Positions 5,364 through 13,341 of a DNA stretch of 17,381 nt are shown here, piece by piece. A program made the translations under genes and the position numbers. The notes below the pieces were generated by a model. That model was not told the DNA's origin. It saw only the letters and a list, made by a program, of their open reading frames with translations, and did no database searches. The stretch is from an uncultured Christensenella sp. (GTDB lineage: Bacteria > Bacillota > Clostridia > Christensenellales > UBA1242), in NCBI GenBank assembly GCA_948471335.1, contig CAOKRZ010000012.1, positions 1 through 17,381 of the forward strand. Reading direction: 5' to 3'. Position 1 is the first letter of the stretch. Each line of letters begins with the position of its first letter.

Positions 5364-7019
5364 ATGAATAATAAAGTTAAAATTACGTTTTTAGGGGGAG
5401 TAGGTGAAATCGGTAAAAACATGACGGCTATTGAATATAGCGACGAAATCATTGTCATTGACGCCGGACTAACTTTCCCAGATGATGAACTTCCTGGAGT
5501 GGATATCGTTATCCCAGACTTTTCTTACCTTATCGCAAATAAGGACAAGGTTAAAGCCATTCTTTTGACTCACGGCCATGAAGATCACGTTGGATCATTG
5601 CCATTTCTTTTGCAATATGTAAACGCACCAGTTTATGGCTCAAGGCTTACACTTTCAATCGTTGAAAACAAACTTAAAGAGCATCCAAAAGTTAAACTTA
5701 AAGCAGTTGCGGTTAAGCCAAGAAATGTTTTAAAACTCGGATCTTTCACAGTTGAGTTTATTAAAGTTACTCACTCAATTGCAGGCGCGCTTGCGCTTTC
5801 AATCACAACTCCAGCAGGAACAATCGTTCACACCGGCGACTTCAAGATTGACTATGAGCCAATTGACGGCCAAATGACTGATCTTACAAGACTTGGCGAG
5901 CTTGGAAGAAAAGGTGTCAACCTTCTTCTTTGCGAAAGCACAAACGTTTGCCGAAAAGGCTATTCAATGAGCGAGAAGACAGTTGGCAGAACACTTGAGA
6001 CTATCTTCGAAAGCCATAAAGACAACAGAATTTTTGTTGCGACTTTTGCGTCAAACATCTATCGTCTTCAACAGATTCTTGATCTGGCTGAAAAATATAA
6101 AAGAAAGGTCGCTTTCACTGGCAGAAGCATGATAAATATTTCAGAAGTTGCAATGAAAATTGGTGAACTTCACTATAACCGTGAAAACATTGTTGATATT
6201 GAAAAGGTCAACAAAATGGACGATAAGGAAGTGCTTATCGTGACAACTGGCAGCCAAGGAGAGCCAATGAGTGCGCTTACTCGTATGGCAGGTGGCGAGT
6301 TTAAAAACCTTAAACTTAAAGAAAATGACCTCATTGTTTTCTCTGCATCTCCAATTCCTGGAAATGAGAAAAATGTATATAAAGTTGTCAATGCATTGTA
6401 TAAGCTTGGCGCGGATGTCATTTATGATGAACTTGCAGATGTTCACACTTCTGGACATGCTTGTCAAGAAGAACTTAAACTTATGCACTCACTTGTTAAA
6501 CCAAAATTCTTTATCCCAGTGCATGGTGAATTCCGTCATATGAAACTGCATAAAGAACTTGCAATGTCTCTTGGCATGGAAGCAAGAAATATAGTTGTCG
6601 CGACACTTGGGCTTCAAGTTGAACTTACTCCAAACTCAATCAAAGAGGTTGGCTATGTAACAGCTGGACAACGCCTTGTTGACGGCTACGGAATTGGAGA
6701 CATGGACAGCAACGTTTTGAAGGAAAGAAAGCAGCTTTCAGAAGAAGGAATTTGCGTTGTTTGCGTGAACATTAATAACATCGCAGGAGAAGTGACTGGT
6801 GACCCATTCATTATCACACGTGGCGTTGTTTATGCAGAAGAACAGGAAGCCTTTGTTCAAGATGCAAAAGCTGCCATTATCGCTTCACTTAAAGAACAAG
6901 ATCTTCGTGGAATGGAACCTGCCGTTATCAAATCAACTCTTAGACGCAAAGTTTCAAACTTCATTTTCAAGCGCACAAAACGCCGTCCAATCATCCTTAC
7001 AATTGTCACTCTTGACTAA
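5364..7019 (+). CDS. rnj: Ribonuclease J (551 aa)
   Basis: RNase J is a metallo-beta-lactamase/beta-CASP ribonuclease combining 5'-to-3' exonuclease and endonuclease activity in mRNA decay and rRNA maturation. The zinc motif T-H70-G-H72-E-D74-H75-V-G is intact, followed by H-T-G-D-F-K-I-D (second metal motif) and the beta-CASP region with G-S-Q-G-E-P-M. Further on are H-T-S-G-H-A and P-V-H-G-E-F-R-H-M-K-L-H, then a C-terminal domain ending in R-T-K-R-R-P. Length matches the 550-560 typical of the family. The frame is open back to 5322, but ATG 5364 has AAGGAG eight bases upstream and aligns with the usual N-terminus (KVKITFLGGVGEIGKN), so it is the start. Only one RNase J is seen here, so I cannot say J1 or J2. 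The methyltransferase gene begins eight bases after its stop. Confidence 0.96.
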   Translation: MNNKVKITFLGGVGEIGKNMTAIEYSDEIIVIDAGLTFPDDELPGVDIVIPDFSYLIANKDKVKAILLTHGHEDHVGSLPFLLQYVNAPVYGSRLTLSIVENKLKEHPKVKLKAVAVKPRNVLKLGSFTVEFIKVTHSIAGALALSITTPAGTIVHTGDFKIDYEPIDGQMTDLTRLGELGRKGVNLLLCESTNVCRKGYSMSEKTVGRTLETIFESHKDNRIFVATFASNIYRLQQILDLAEKYKRKVAFTGRSMINISEVAMKIGELHYNRENIVDIEKVNKMDDKEVLIVTTGSQGEPMSALTRMAGGEFKNLKLKENDLIVFSASPIPGNEKNVYKVVNALYKLGADVIYDELADVHTSGHACQEELKLMHSLVKPKFFIPVHGEFRHMKLHKELAMSLGMEARNIVVATLGLQVELTPNSIKEVGYVTAGQRLVDGYGIGDMDSNVLKERKQLSEEGICVVCVNINNIAGEVTGDPFIITRGVVYAEEQEAFVQDAKAAIIASLKEQDLRGMEPAVIKSTLRRKVSNFIFKRTKRRPIILTIVTLD

Positions 7020-7027
7020 GGCAAATT

Positions 7028-7618
7028 ATGGAAAAAATACTTCAAGAAATTAAAGCTCAAGCAAAAGAAACAGGAGTGCCAATCCTGCGCGATCAAAGCG
7101 CGCAAATTCTTTGTGATCTTTGCAAAAAGAATAAGCCTCAAAGAATTCTTGAAATTGGCACTGCAACAGGCTATTCAGCTATTGTTATGCTTAGCTCTTG
7201 TGAAGCAAAGCTTATAACGCTTGAGAAAGATGAAGAAAGGGCAAAAACCGCGCTTTTGAACTTCTCAAAAGCTGGGCTTGAAAACAGAGTGAGGCTTATA
7301 AAAGGCGACGCAATGGATGCAATCAAAGCTTTTTATGATCAAAAAGAAACCTTTGATTTCATCTTTCTTGACGGGCCAAAAGGACAATATGTAAAATATC
7401 TGCCTTATCTTAAAGCAATGCTTGTTAAAGGCGGGATACTTTTCGCAGATGACGTGCTTTTGCATGGTTGGGTGAAGTCAAATGAAAAAATTGCGCATAA
7501 GCATAGAACAATGGTTATGGCGTTAAGACGTTTTTTGGAAGCTGTTGAAAATGACAAGGATTTTGAAACAAAGCTTGTTGAGATTGAAGACGGACTGAGT
7601 ATAAGCACAAAGTTATAG
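7028..7618 (+). CDS. trmR: O-methyltransferase, TrmR-like (tRNA 5-hydroxyuridine methyltransferase) (196 aa)
   Basis: This is a class I SAM-dependent methyltransferase of O-methyltransferase family 3. Features in order are a helical start with V-P-I-L-R (17-21), the SAM motif L-E-I-G-T-A-T-G-Y-S (41-50), the acidic post-motif I-T-L-E-K-D (63-68), F-D-F-I-F-L-D-G-P-K-G-Q-Y (about 115-127, metal and catalytic region), and A-D-D-V-L-L-H-G (metal ligand pair). The C-terminus I-E-D-G-L-S-I-S matches the family's GDG-(I/L)-(A/S)-(I/V)-S ending. These features fit Bacillus YrrM/TrmR, which methylates 5-hydroxyuridine at tRNA position 34 to mo5U. Catechol or caffeoyl O-methyltransferases share the fold, so the tRNA role is inferred. 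Only a weak SD (AAGG) precedes it, overlapping the RNase J stop region; coupling to RNase J is likely. A terminator follows directly. Confidence 0.8.
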   Translation: MEKILQEIKAQAKETGVPILRDQSAQILCDLCKKNKPQRILEIGTATGYSAIVMLSSCEAKLITLEKDEERAKTALLNFSKAGLENRVRLIKGDAMDAIKAFYDQKETFDFIFLDGPKGQYVKYLPYLKAMLVKGGILFADDVLLHGWVKSNEKIAHKHRTMVMALRRFLEAVENDKDFETKLVEIEDGLSISTKL

Positions 7619-7639
7619 GCAGAGAAACTGCCTTTTTTT
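7617..7639 (+). terminator. Intrinsic terminator after the RNase J / methyltransferase operon
   Basis: AGGCAG (7617-7622) pairs with CTGCCT (7628-7633) around AGAAA, followed by a T run to 7639. The stem begins inside the TAG stop codon (7616-7618). Confidence 0.8.
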
Positions 7640-7658
7640 GTATATATTTCAAATTTTA

Positions 7659-7687
7659 TTGTTTTTTTGTGGCTTTTTTGGTAAAAT
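7659..7687 (+). promoter_or_regulatory. Promoter of the PAP2-tsaE-tsaB operon, leaderless type
   Basis: TTGTTT (7659-7664), a 17-bp spacer and TAAAAT (7682-7687) are followed by six bases and ATG 7694. No SD precedes the ATG, so the operon mRNA should start at its first codon. Confidence 0.62.
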
Positions 7688-7693
7688 AAAGTC

Positions 7694-8245
7694 ATGCGAT
7701 TTGAAGCGGAATTTATTCTCTTTCTGCAAGGCGCGGGAGAGGGCTGGATAACTTTTTTTAAACTGATAACCTTGCTTGCAAGCTGGCTGGGGCTTTTTGT
7801 GGTGTTTGTTGCCATATTTGTCAAAAATAAAAAGCTGAGCCTCGCATACGTTGCAACGTTTGTGACAGCTCTTATTCTTAACATTGTGCTTAAACAGCTC
7901 ATTGCAAGGCCGCGACCATTTGATAGTTATGATGCAATTATAAATTTTGGCAATGAGAAAGGCTTTTCAATGCCAAGCTCTCACGCTTTATGTGCAGGAG
8001 TGATTTCGGTTTTTGTGTGCTATTTGGTTTTTAACCTTTATAAAAGCAAATTGACAAGGACATTGTCTATTTTGTGTATGCTTTTATATTTTGCAATGAT
8101 AGCTCTTTCAAGAATGATTCTTGGCGTTCATTATCTTACTGATGTGATTGCGGGTGGAGTTCTTGGCGCTTTGCTTGCAGCTATAGGAATAATATTATAT
8201 AATGTTATAAACAAAAGATTGGAGAAAAGGAATGGAAAAAATTAG
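7694..8245 (+). CDS. PAP2 superfamily membrane phosphatase (183 aa)
   Basis: This is a membrane lipid phosphatase of the type that recycles undecaprenyl pyrophosphate or dephosphorylates phosphatidylglycerophosphate. All three PAP2 motifs are present: K67-x6-R74-P75, P94-S95-S96-H97 (a PSGH variant), and S139-R140-x5-H146-x3-D150. H97 and H146 are the expected nucleophile and general base. Five to six hydrophobic segments surround them, with the active site facing outward in known members. The size fits BcrC/PgpB-like proteins, but sequence alone does not decide the substrate. The gene starts at ATG 7694 directly after a -10 box and ends 14 bases inside tsaE, so translation of tsaE is probably coupled to it. 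Confidence 0.9.
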   Translation: MRFEAEFILFLQGAGEGWITFFKLITLLASWLGLFVVFVAIFVKNKKLSLAYVATFVTALILNIVLKQLIARPRPFDSYDAIINFGNEKGFSMPSSHALCAGVISVFVCYLVFNLYKSKLTRTLSILCMLLYFAMIALSRMILGVHYLTDVIAGGVLGALLAAIGIILYNVINKRLEKRNGKN

Positions 8246-8663
8246 CAGCTCAGTTGAAGAGACTTTGACTTTTGCAAAAAGCTTCGCTGAGAAAATACAA
8301 AGAGGGGATATAATTGTGCTTGAAGGCGATCTTGGCGCTGGGAAGACGCATTTCGTCAAAGGGTTTGCTTCTGGAATCGGAAGCAAAAGTTTGGTGACAA
8401 GTCCGACTTTTACCATTATGAACATCTATGAAGGCGGAAGAATACCTGTCTATCATTTTGACATGTATAGGCTTTCTTCAAAAGAAGAAGCTGAAGAGCT
8501 TGGCTTTGAGGAATACTTTGATGCATCGATTCTTGATGGCGTAAGCATTGTTGAATGGCCAAGTCAGGTTGAAGGGCTTATAAAGCCACCATACTATAAA
8601 ATTCAAATTGAAAAGTTAAGTGAAAACGCAAGAAAAATTTTTATTGGGAGAGTTGAAAAATGA
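8232..8663 (+). CDS. tsaE: tRNA t6A biosynthesis ATPase TsaE (143 aa)
   Basis: TsaE is the ATPase partner of the TsaB-TsaD complex that makes N6-threonylcarbamoyladenosine at A37 of ANN-decoding tRNAs. The Walker A motif G-D-L-G-A-G-K-T lies at 32-39. Family motifs S-P-T-F-T-I-M-N-I-Y (switch region) and H-F-D-M-Y-R-L follow, then V-S-I-V-E-W-P. Length is typical (140-155). AAAAGGA just before ATG 8232 serves as the SD, inside the end of the PAP2 gene. The TGA stop overlaps the tsaB start as ATGA. The pairing with tsaB is the common Gram-positive arrangement, but tsaD is not in this window. Confidence 0.96.
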   Translation: MEKISSSVEETLTFAKSFAEKIQRGDIIVLEGDLGAGKTHFVKGFASGIGSKSLVTSPTFTIMNIYEGGRIPVYHFDMYRLSSKEEAEELGFEEYFDASILDGVSIVEWPSQVEGLIKPPYYKIQIEKLSENARKIFIGRVEK

Positions 8664-9289
8664 TAGCACTTTGCTCCGCGACTAAAAGGGCGCTTATTGG
8701 CATGGAAATAAATGGCAAAAGGGCGACGAGAGAACTTGATGAAAAAATAAAGCATTCAGAAAACATTTTGCCAGAGATAGACAAGCTTTTGTGTGATATG
8801 GAATGTACGCTTAAAGATAATGACAGCTATTCAGTTGTGATCGGCCCAGGGTCTTTTACTGGCATAAGAGTGGGTGCGGCACTTATCAAAGGCTTTGCTG
8901 CTGGAGAGGAAAGAGATGTGACAGTGTTGTCAACTTTGGAGTTTATGGCATATAGTTATATAAAAACAAATGCTCCAAACTGTCATTTCTGCACAATCAT
9001 AAATGCACTTAGCGGATTTTTCTTCTATGCTGAATTTGATCAGCACGGCAAAAAGATAGGCGAAGAAAAACTTATAACAAAAGATGAGCTTGAAAAAATT
9101 GGACTTATAAAAGTTTCCTTGGCGGAAGAAAACTTAAGCGAAGACGAAGTCTCTCTGACTGCCCAAAACCTTCTTGATTTTTCTCTCTTAAAAAGAAAAG
9201 AAGGCGCGAATGTGAAAGCAAACAAAGTCAGCCCTGTCTATCTTCGTAAAAGTCAAGCTGAGGCCAATTTGGAAGATAAAAAAAGTTAA
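8660..9289 (+). CDS. tsaB: tRNA t6A biosynthesis protein TsaB (209 aa)
   Basis: TsaB is the non-catalytic ASKHA-fold partner that dimerises with TsaD. The hallmark V-V-I-G-P-G-S-F-T-G-I-R-V-G is at 59-72, preceded by H-S-E-N-I-L-P-E-I (32-40), also typical of the family. The C-terminal part ends with P-V-Y-L-R, the usual TsaB tail. The start ATG overlaps the tsaE stop by four bases, implying coupled translation. Some genomes place rimI and tsaD next; here an unrelated zinc-ribbon gene with its own promoter follows. No convincing terminator hairpin lies between 9290 and 9308, so some read-through into the next gene is possible. Confidence 0.94.
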   Translation: MIALCSATKRALIGMEINGKRATRELDEKIKHSENILPEIDKLLCDMECTLKDNDSYSVVIGPGSFTGIRVGAALIKGFAAGEERDVTVLSTLEFMAYSYIKTNAPNCHFCTIINALSGFFFYAEFDQHGKKIGEEKLITKDELEKIGLIKVSLAEENLSEDEVSLTAQNLLDFSLLKRKEGANVKANKVSPVYLRKSQAEANLEDKKS

Positions 9290-9308
9290 AAAAATCTTTT
9301 AAAATTGA

Positions 9309-9337
9309 TAGACAATTGCCTTTTGAATATGTATAAT
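9309..9337 (+). promoter_or_regulatory. Promoter of the zinc-ribbon gene
   Basis: TAGACA (9309-9314), a 17-bp spacer and TATAAT (9332-9337) point to a start near 9344, giving a leader of about 33 nt with a strong SD (AAGGAG, 9365-9370). Confidence 0.68.
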
Positions 9338-9376
9338 GAGGATGCAATTAAAAGCAAAAAACACAAGGAGATATAT

Positions 9377-9892
9377 ATGAAAAAACCTGTTTATGTAAGA
9401 TGCCCAAGATGTGAGCTTAACTACATTCAAAAAAAAGATAAACTTTGCAGCGTTTGTAAGGCAGAGTTGGAGGCTAAGAGTGACTATATCGATGACATCG
9501 ATTTGGAACTTTGCCCAATTTGCAGAACAAACTATATTCAGCCAGATGAAATCATGTGCGCAAGCTGCCTTAAAGAGCACCAAAATGAAGACGGAGAGCT
9601 TACTGGTGATTGGGAAGACTATTTGACCCGCGAAGACGATGAAGACATTGTGACATCTGATGACGAGACAGGGGAAATGGCGTCTGTGACTGATATAACA
9701 AAATCTTCTCTTCTTGATGATGACGACGAACTCACAACTGGAATGGATTTTGATGACGACGACACTGTCACTTTTGACGACGAAGAGTTTGACGACGAGG
9801 AAGAGTTTGATGATGAAGATGACGACTTCGACGACGATCTCGATGACGATGATCTTGATGAAGACGACGATTTCGATGACGATGATGAATAA
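9377..9892 (+). CDS. Double zinc-ribbon protein with a long acidic tail (171 aa)
   Basis: Two short zinc ribbons are arranged as an internal repeat, C9-x2-C12-x11-C24-x2-C27 and C46-x2-C49-x11-C61-x2-C64, each with N-Y-I-Q after the second Cys. From about residue 77 the chain becomes acidic, and the last ~60 residues are nearly all Asp, Glu and Phe. A disordered polyanionic tail is therefore likely. The tail is reminiscent of the RNA polymerase delta subunit (RpoE of Bacillota), but the N-terminus is unrelated, so that is an analogy only. A role in binding RNA polymerase, ribosome or basic proteins is possible; I do not recognise the family. The start is ATG 9377, supported by AAGGAG six bases upstream; a TTG-initiated frame from 9305 is rejected because it spans the promoter. 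It has its own promoter and terminator. Confidence 0.85.
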   Translation: MKKPVYVRCPRCELNYIQKKDKLCSVCKAELEAKSDYIDDIDLELCPICRTNYIQPDEIMCASCLKEHQNEDGELTGDWEDYLTREDDEDIVTSDDETGEMASVTDITKSSLLDDDDELTTGMDFDDDDTVTFDDEEFDDEEEFDDEDDDFDDDLDDDDLDEDDDFDDDDE

Positions 9893-9924
9893 AAAAAAGA
9901 CTTCAATTTTGAAGTCTTTTTTTA
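9891..9924. terminator. Bidirectional terminator between convergent genes
   Basis: GACTTCA (9899-9905) pairs with TGAAGTC (9910-9916) around ATTT. Eight A (9891-9898) lie on the left and seven T (9917-9923) on the right, so the A/T tracts extend the stem and provide a U-run for both strands. It serves the zinc-ribbon gene (+) and the surface-protein gene (-). Confidence 0.88.
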
Positions 9925-9950
9925 TTGTCTATAAACAAATTTAAGTGTGA

Positions 9951-12900
9951 CTATTTTCTGTCAGCTCTGCTTTCTTTGCGAAGCTCTTTCATTCTCCTAA
10001 TTTCATCATCTGCAATTCTTTTTTCAATTTCCATCAGATGATCAGGTGAAAGGGCAGTTTCAATTTGTTCATTTATGATATCAATCTTTTCTTGAAGCCT
10101 TGAAATCTTGTTTGCATATGCTTTGAATTCGCGTTCAGATTCTTTTGTGATCTTGCCTTTGTTTGTCACGCGAGCTTCTTTGACAGCTTCTTTATGTGCG
10201 ATTTCAGCTTCTTCTTTTTGTTTCACAAGATTTGCCTTTGTTTCGTTTAATGACGCAACCTCTGCATCACGCTCTGCTTGCGCTTCTTTAAGTGTAAGAT
10301 CGTGATCAACACTTATTCTTCTGTTATAGCTTTCTTCGCGCACTTTTTCAGTCTTTTTAAACTTGATGTGGCGAATGCCATAGCCAGCAAGAGCAACAAT
10401 GATTGCGATTGCAAAGATTACTGCAGGAATAACAAGCCAGATTGAATTGTCACCAGTTGAAGCAGGTTGGTTTGAATCTGTTGTGTCATCATCATTGTCA
10501 TCGTCTGATGCGCTGGTTTCAGTCGTTGTGAAAACTGTTTTGTTATAACTGTCAACTTCTTTTGCTCTGTTATATTCATCTTCACTTGAAGCTGTGAAGC
10601 TTATGTGAGTCAAGAAGGCATCAGCAAGCGATTCATCGCAGTCACTGTTAAGTGCAAACTTAAACTGAGAAGCCTTTGCAGAATCTGCTTTGAAATAAAT
10701 TGTGTAGGTTGTGAACTCATCTTCAGAAACAAGCCCCTTTATGATTTCGAAATCAGAAAGCCCAACTTGAACTCCATATTCACAATCATGAGAATCGGTT
10801 TTTCCGCCATTGCTGTTGTTGAATCTTGTTTGAAGGTCAAAAGTCAATTTATAATAGTTGCCTGACTCAGTTGCAAACTTATATGCAGATGTGATGCTTG
10901 AGAGGCTTCTTATAGCTGAAGAGAGCATGAGTACGTCAGAGTCTTCAACTTCGATATTATATCTATTTTGAGTCCCTCTTATAATTCCACCTTTTGCAGC
11001 GTCTGGATTTGTTCCTGTGTAAATTGTGTCAATATTGAAGTTGTACGCGCTTGAAGTGTGAATTCCATCATCTGCGCTGTCTTCAACATCAAGCTTTAAG
11101 AAGTAGTTTGTCATATCAACTTTATTTTTAGCTGTCTCAAACACGCTTTCAGTTGAGGTTGCTTTTATTTTGAAGTTGTCAATATATGCAACGCCTTCCA
11201 TTTTGTCATCTTTTTCACCAAAATGAATGATGATGTTTGCATTGTATGAAGTGTGCTCAGCGGTTTTGAAATAGATTTTCTCGCCTGTCACCCATGTTTC
11301 TGCGACTTCGCTTTTGAAGTTTGACTTTTTGAAGAGTAAAATTCCATTTTCATCAACAACTTCGATTGTTAAGGCTGCGTCTTTGCCTGCTGTTGAGCGG
11401 GTGAAGTAGTCAAAGCTGAGTTCATATACGCTGTTCTTTTCAAGCGCAAAACTGCTTGAGGTTAAGCTTTGGTATGTGCTGTTTCCATTGTAGAACATGA
11501 ATGCATTGTTTGGCGCGTCAATTGTGCTTGGGTGTTTAGGATAAGCTCCCCAAAGTTTGTCGCCATACATTTCATTGAATTTTGCTTCATTGTGAAGATA
11601 AACAACGCCAGCCTCTTGTGTGATATAATCATTTTCATTTTGGTTGAGTGTCCATCCTGAAGCTTTAAGTGGATAAGTCAATGCGCTTTCTTCGTTTTCA
11701 ACATCATTGAAAAATCCGTTTGTAAATGTAGGAGTTGAAGAAATTGTTGAAAGCTCAAGTTTGTTTGATCCATTTGAGAATTCTTTGTAGTCAACATATG
11801 AGAGGGTGATGTCGTCTACAAACACGCAACCGCTTGCTGGCGCATCAGCGCTTCCCATAAGAAGTTGAATGTTGACTGAAGTATCAAAGAATTCGTGACC
11901 TTTGATGTAGAAATCAACAATTTGATATTCATTTATAAACTTATCAGTTCCCTTTGCAGATATGCTGCTGCTTGTTTGAGAAGCAAGGGTATAGTCATCT
12001 GATGTAAGTTTGTAAAAATCATAGATCTTATCGTTTTCTTTGACCTGGATATAAAATCCACCTTCGGTCATTTCAGTAACTTTCACATAAGCTGAAATTT
12101 TGTAAAGACCATGGGCTTTTATTTCAATATCTTTTGATTCCACACCAAAGAATGATGATTGACCAGGGTTTGTGTATAAAACAAGTGCTTTTGAGTTTCC
12201 GTCTGTGAAGTTGCTTCCTGCAAATGGGTATCCGGTTGTTTGAGTGAACTGTGAAGCTTGTCCTCTTTGAGAAATTGAAGTCACCATTGCATGGCTTTGT
12301 GAAAGGTTTGTGCCAGTGCTGAGACGATCCCAGAATGGAGAAAGTGTATCGCTTGAAGTAACTGTTTCTTCAAAGTTGAAATTGTATCCATCCATGTCAA
12401 TATTGCTGCTTGTGCTTTTGAGAGCAACTGATGTGACATACTTTTCTGTAATTGATCCGTCAGGGGCGTAATCAAATGATGACTCGATGATTGCTTTGTC
12501 TTTCACATAAAAGTTTTGAGAAAATTGTTCAAGTGTCACATCGTCATAGAAAACAACTCCGCCGTCTGAGGCAAGCGTCTTGCTTCCAAGATAGAGGTCG
12601 AGTGTAACTTCTTGGTCTTGATCTGCTGTTGCGATATAGAAATAATAGTTTGCCCAAGATTTGTTTGTGATCCCTTCATGCGCAAGTGTTACATCTTTGT
12701 CGTTTTCGTCTTTAAGTCCTGAAACATAGATTGAACCAAAAACTTTTCCGTCAGAGCCATTGTTTGCAGTGAGTGCTTTCACGCAAAGCTTGTAATATGA
12801 ATTTGCTTTAAGGGTTATTGTTTGTGAGCGATAACCTCTGTTTATATAGCTTCCATCAGGGAAAGTGCTGCTTTTTGAGTTGATCATCAAAATTTTATCG

Positions 12901-13226
12901 TCTTTTCCAATCTTTCCAGGAGGGGTGTCAACATAATAAGAGTTCTGCCAATTCTTGTCAGACACGTCAATGATCATTCCGTTGGCAAGATGGTCTTTCT
13001 CAATTATGCTCCAGCCTTGAAGCTCACCACTTGCAGTTGGGTTTGCTCCGCTTGTGAAATTTGAGTTTGTGATTGTGATAGACTCTGTGTACTGCTCAGC
13101 CACAACTTCATCTGCTTTTGCAGTTTTTGGACTTGACAAAAGCCCAATTCCGCTTGCAAGTGAAACTGGAAGAAGGAGGGCAAAGCCAAGTGTTAATAAT
13201 TTTTTGTTGAGTTTAAGTTTTTGCAT
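9951..13226 (-). CDS. Large surface protein: signal peptide, four jelly-roll-like domains, C-terminal TM, coiled-coil tail (1091 aa)
   Basis: The N-terminus is a Sec signal peptide: KLKLNKK, a hydrophobic core at about 10-30, and A-K-A-D as the likely cleavage site near 38. Four extracellular beta-sandwich-like units follow, at roughly 47-236, 268-480, 498-690 and 700-882. Each has an N-F or G-W-type start, a Y-x-L or Y-x-I-S core strand, and in the first three an ending V-F-Y-D-D-V-T-L, V-F-V-D-D-I-T-L or A-Y-I-D-N-F-K-I. This pattern is typical of carbohydrate-binding-module-like (CBM4/9-type) jelly rolls. An acidic Ser/Thr/Asp linker (883-926) leads to a transmembrane helix (about 929-951), a basic stop-transfer (RHIKFKK), and ~140 charged residues likely to form cytoplasmic coiled coil. 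There is no LPXTG or catalytic motif. The SD is AAGGTG, four bases before ATG 13226. Adhesion or glycan binding is an inference. Confidence 0.85.
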   Translation of the reverse strand: MQKLKLNKKLLTLGFALLLPVSLASGIGLLSSPKTAKADEVVAEQYTESITITNSNFTSGANPTASGELQGWSIIEKDHLANGMIIDVSDKNWQNSYYVDTPPGKIGKDDKILMINSKSSTFPDGSYINRGYRSQTITLKANSYYKLCVKALTANNGSDGKVFGSIYVSGLKDENDKDVTLAHEGITNKSWANYYFYIATADQDQEVTLDLYLGSKTLASDGGVVFYDDVTLEQFSQNFYVKDKAIIESSFDYAPDGSITEKYVTSVALKSTSSNIDMDGYNFNFEETVTSSDTLSPFWDRLSTGTNLSQSHAMVTSISQRGQASQFTQTTGYPFAGSNFTDGNSKALVLYTNPGQSSFFGVESKDIEIKAHGLYKISAYVKVTEMTEGGFYIQVKENDKIYDFYKLTSDDYTLASQTSSSISAKGTDKFINEYQIVDFYIKGHEFFDTSVNIQLLMGSADAPASGCVFVDDITLSYVDYKEFSNGSNKLELSTISSTPTFTNGFFNDVENEESALTYPLKASGWTLNQNENDYITQEAGVVYLHNEAKFNEMYGDKLWGAYPKHPSTIDAPNNAFMFYNGNSTYQSLTSSSFALEKNSVYELSFDYFTRSTAGKDAALTIEVVDENGILLFKKSNFKSEVAETWVTGEKIYFKTAEHTSYNANIIIHFGEKDDKMEGVAYIDNFKIKATSTESVFETAKNKVDMTNYFLKLDVEDSADDGIHTSSAYNFNIDTIYTGTNPDAAKGGIIRGTQNRYNIEVEDSDVLMLSSAIRSLSSITSAYKFATESGNYYKLTFDLQTRFNNSNGGKTDSHDCEYGVQVGLSDFEIIKGLVSEDEFTTYTIYFKADSAKASQFKFALNSDCDESLADAFLTHISFTASSEDEYNRAKEVDSYNKTVFTTTETSASDDDNDDDTTDSNQPASTGDNSIWLVIPAVIFAIAIIVALAGYGIRHIKFKKTEKVREESYNRRISVDHDLTLKEAQAERDAEVASLNETKANLVKQKEEAEIAHKEAVKEARVTNKGKITKESEREFKAYANKISRLQEKIDIINEQIETALSPDHLMEIEKRIADDEIRRMKELRKESRADRK

Positions 13227-13279
13227 TTTTCACCTTATTATTTTTTTCGGGATGGCCCCATATTTATATATACTTAGAT

Positions 13280-13308
13280 AGTATATAATATTTCAAGTCA
13301 AATATCAA
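13280..13308 (-). promoter_or_regulatory. Promoter of the surface-protein gene
   Basis: Read on the minus strand, TTGATA (13308-13303), a 17-bp spacer and TATACT (13285-13280) predict a start near 13273. The leader is then about 47 nt and includes a G/C-rich patch (13248-13259, GGG and CCC separated by ATGG) that could be an operator or small hairpin. This promoter overlaps the upstream part of the divergent TauE promoter. Confidence 0.65.
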
Positions 13309-13328
13309 ATAATTTTAGCATTTTTATT

Positions 13329-13334
13329 TATAAT
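13329..13334 (+). promoter_or_regulatory. -10 box of the TauE/SafE gene, leaderless type
   Basis: A perfect TATAAT at 13329-13334 is followed by seven bases and ATG 13342. The -35 region expected at about 13306-13311 matches poorly (CAAATA) and overlaps the -35 box of the divergent surface-protein promoter, so an activator or competition between the two promoters is possible. Confidence 0.5.
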
Positions 13335-13341
13335 AATTGAC

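Noticed and set aside
6141..6543. Overlapping open frames on both strands inside RNase J
   Set aside because: They are shadow frames of a clearly coding, full-length RNase J; they have no SD and composition unlike real proteins here.
9619..9906. Minus-strand open frame made almost wholly of serine
   Set aside because: It is the exact antisense of the Asp/Glu repeat codons (GAC/GAT/GAA) of the zinc-ribbon protein tail, runs through the terminator and lacks an SD.
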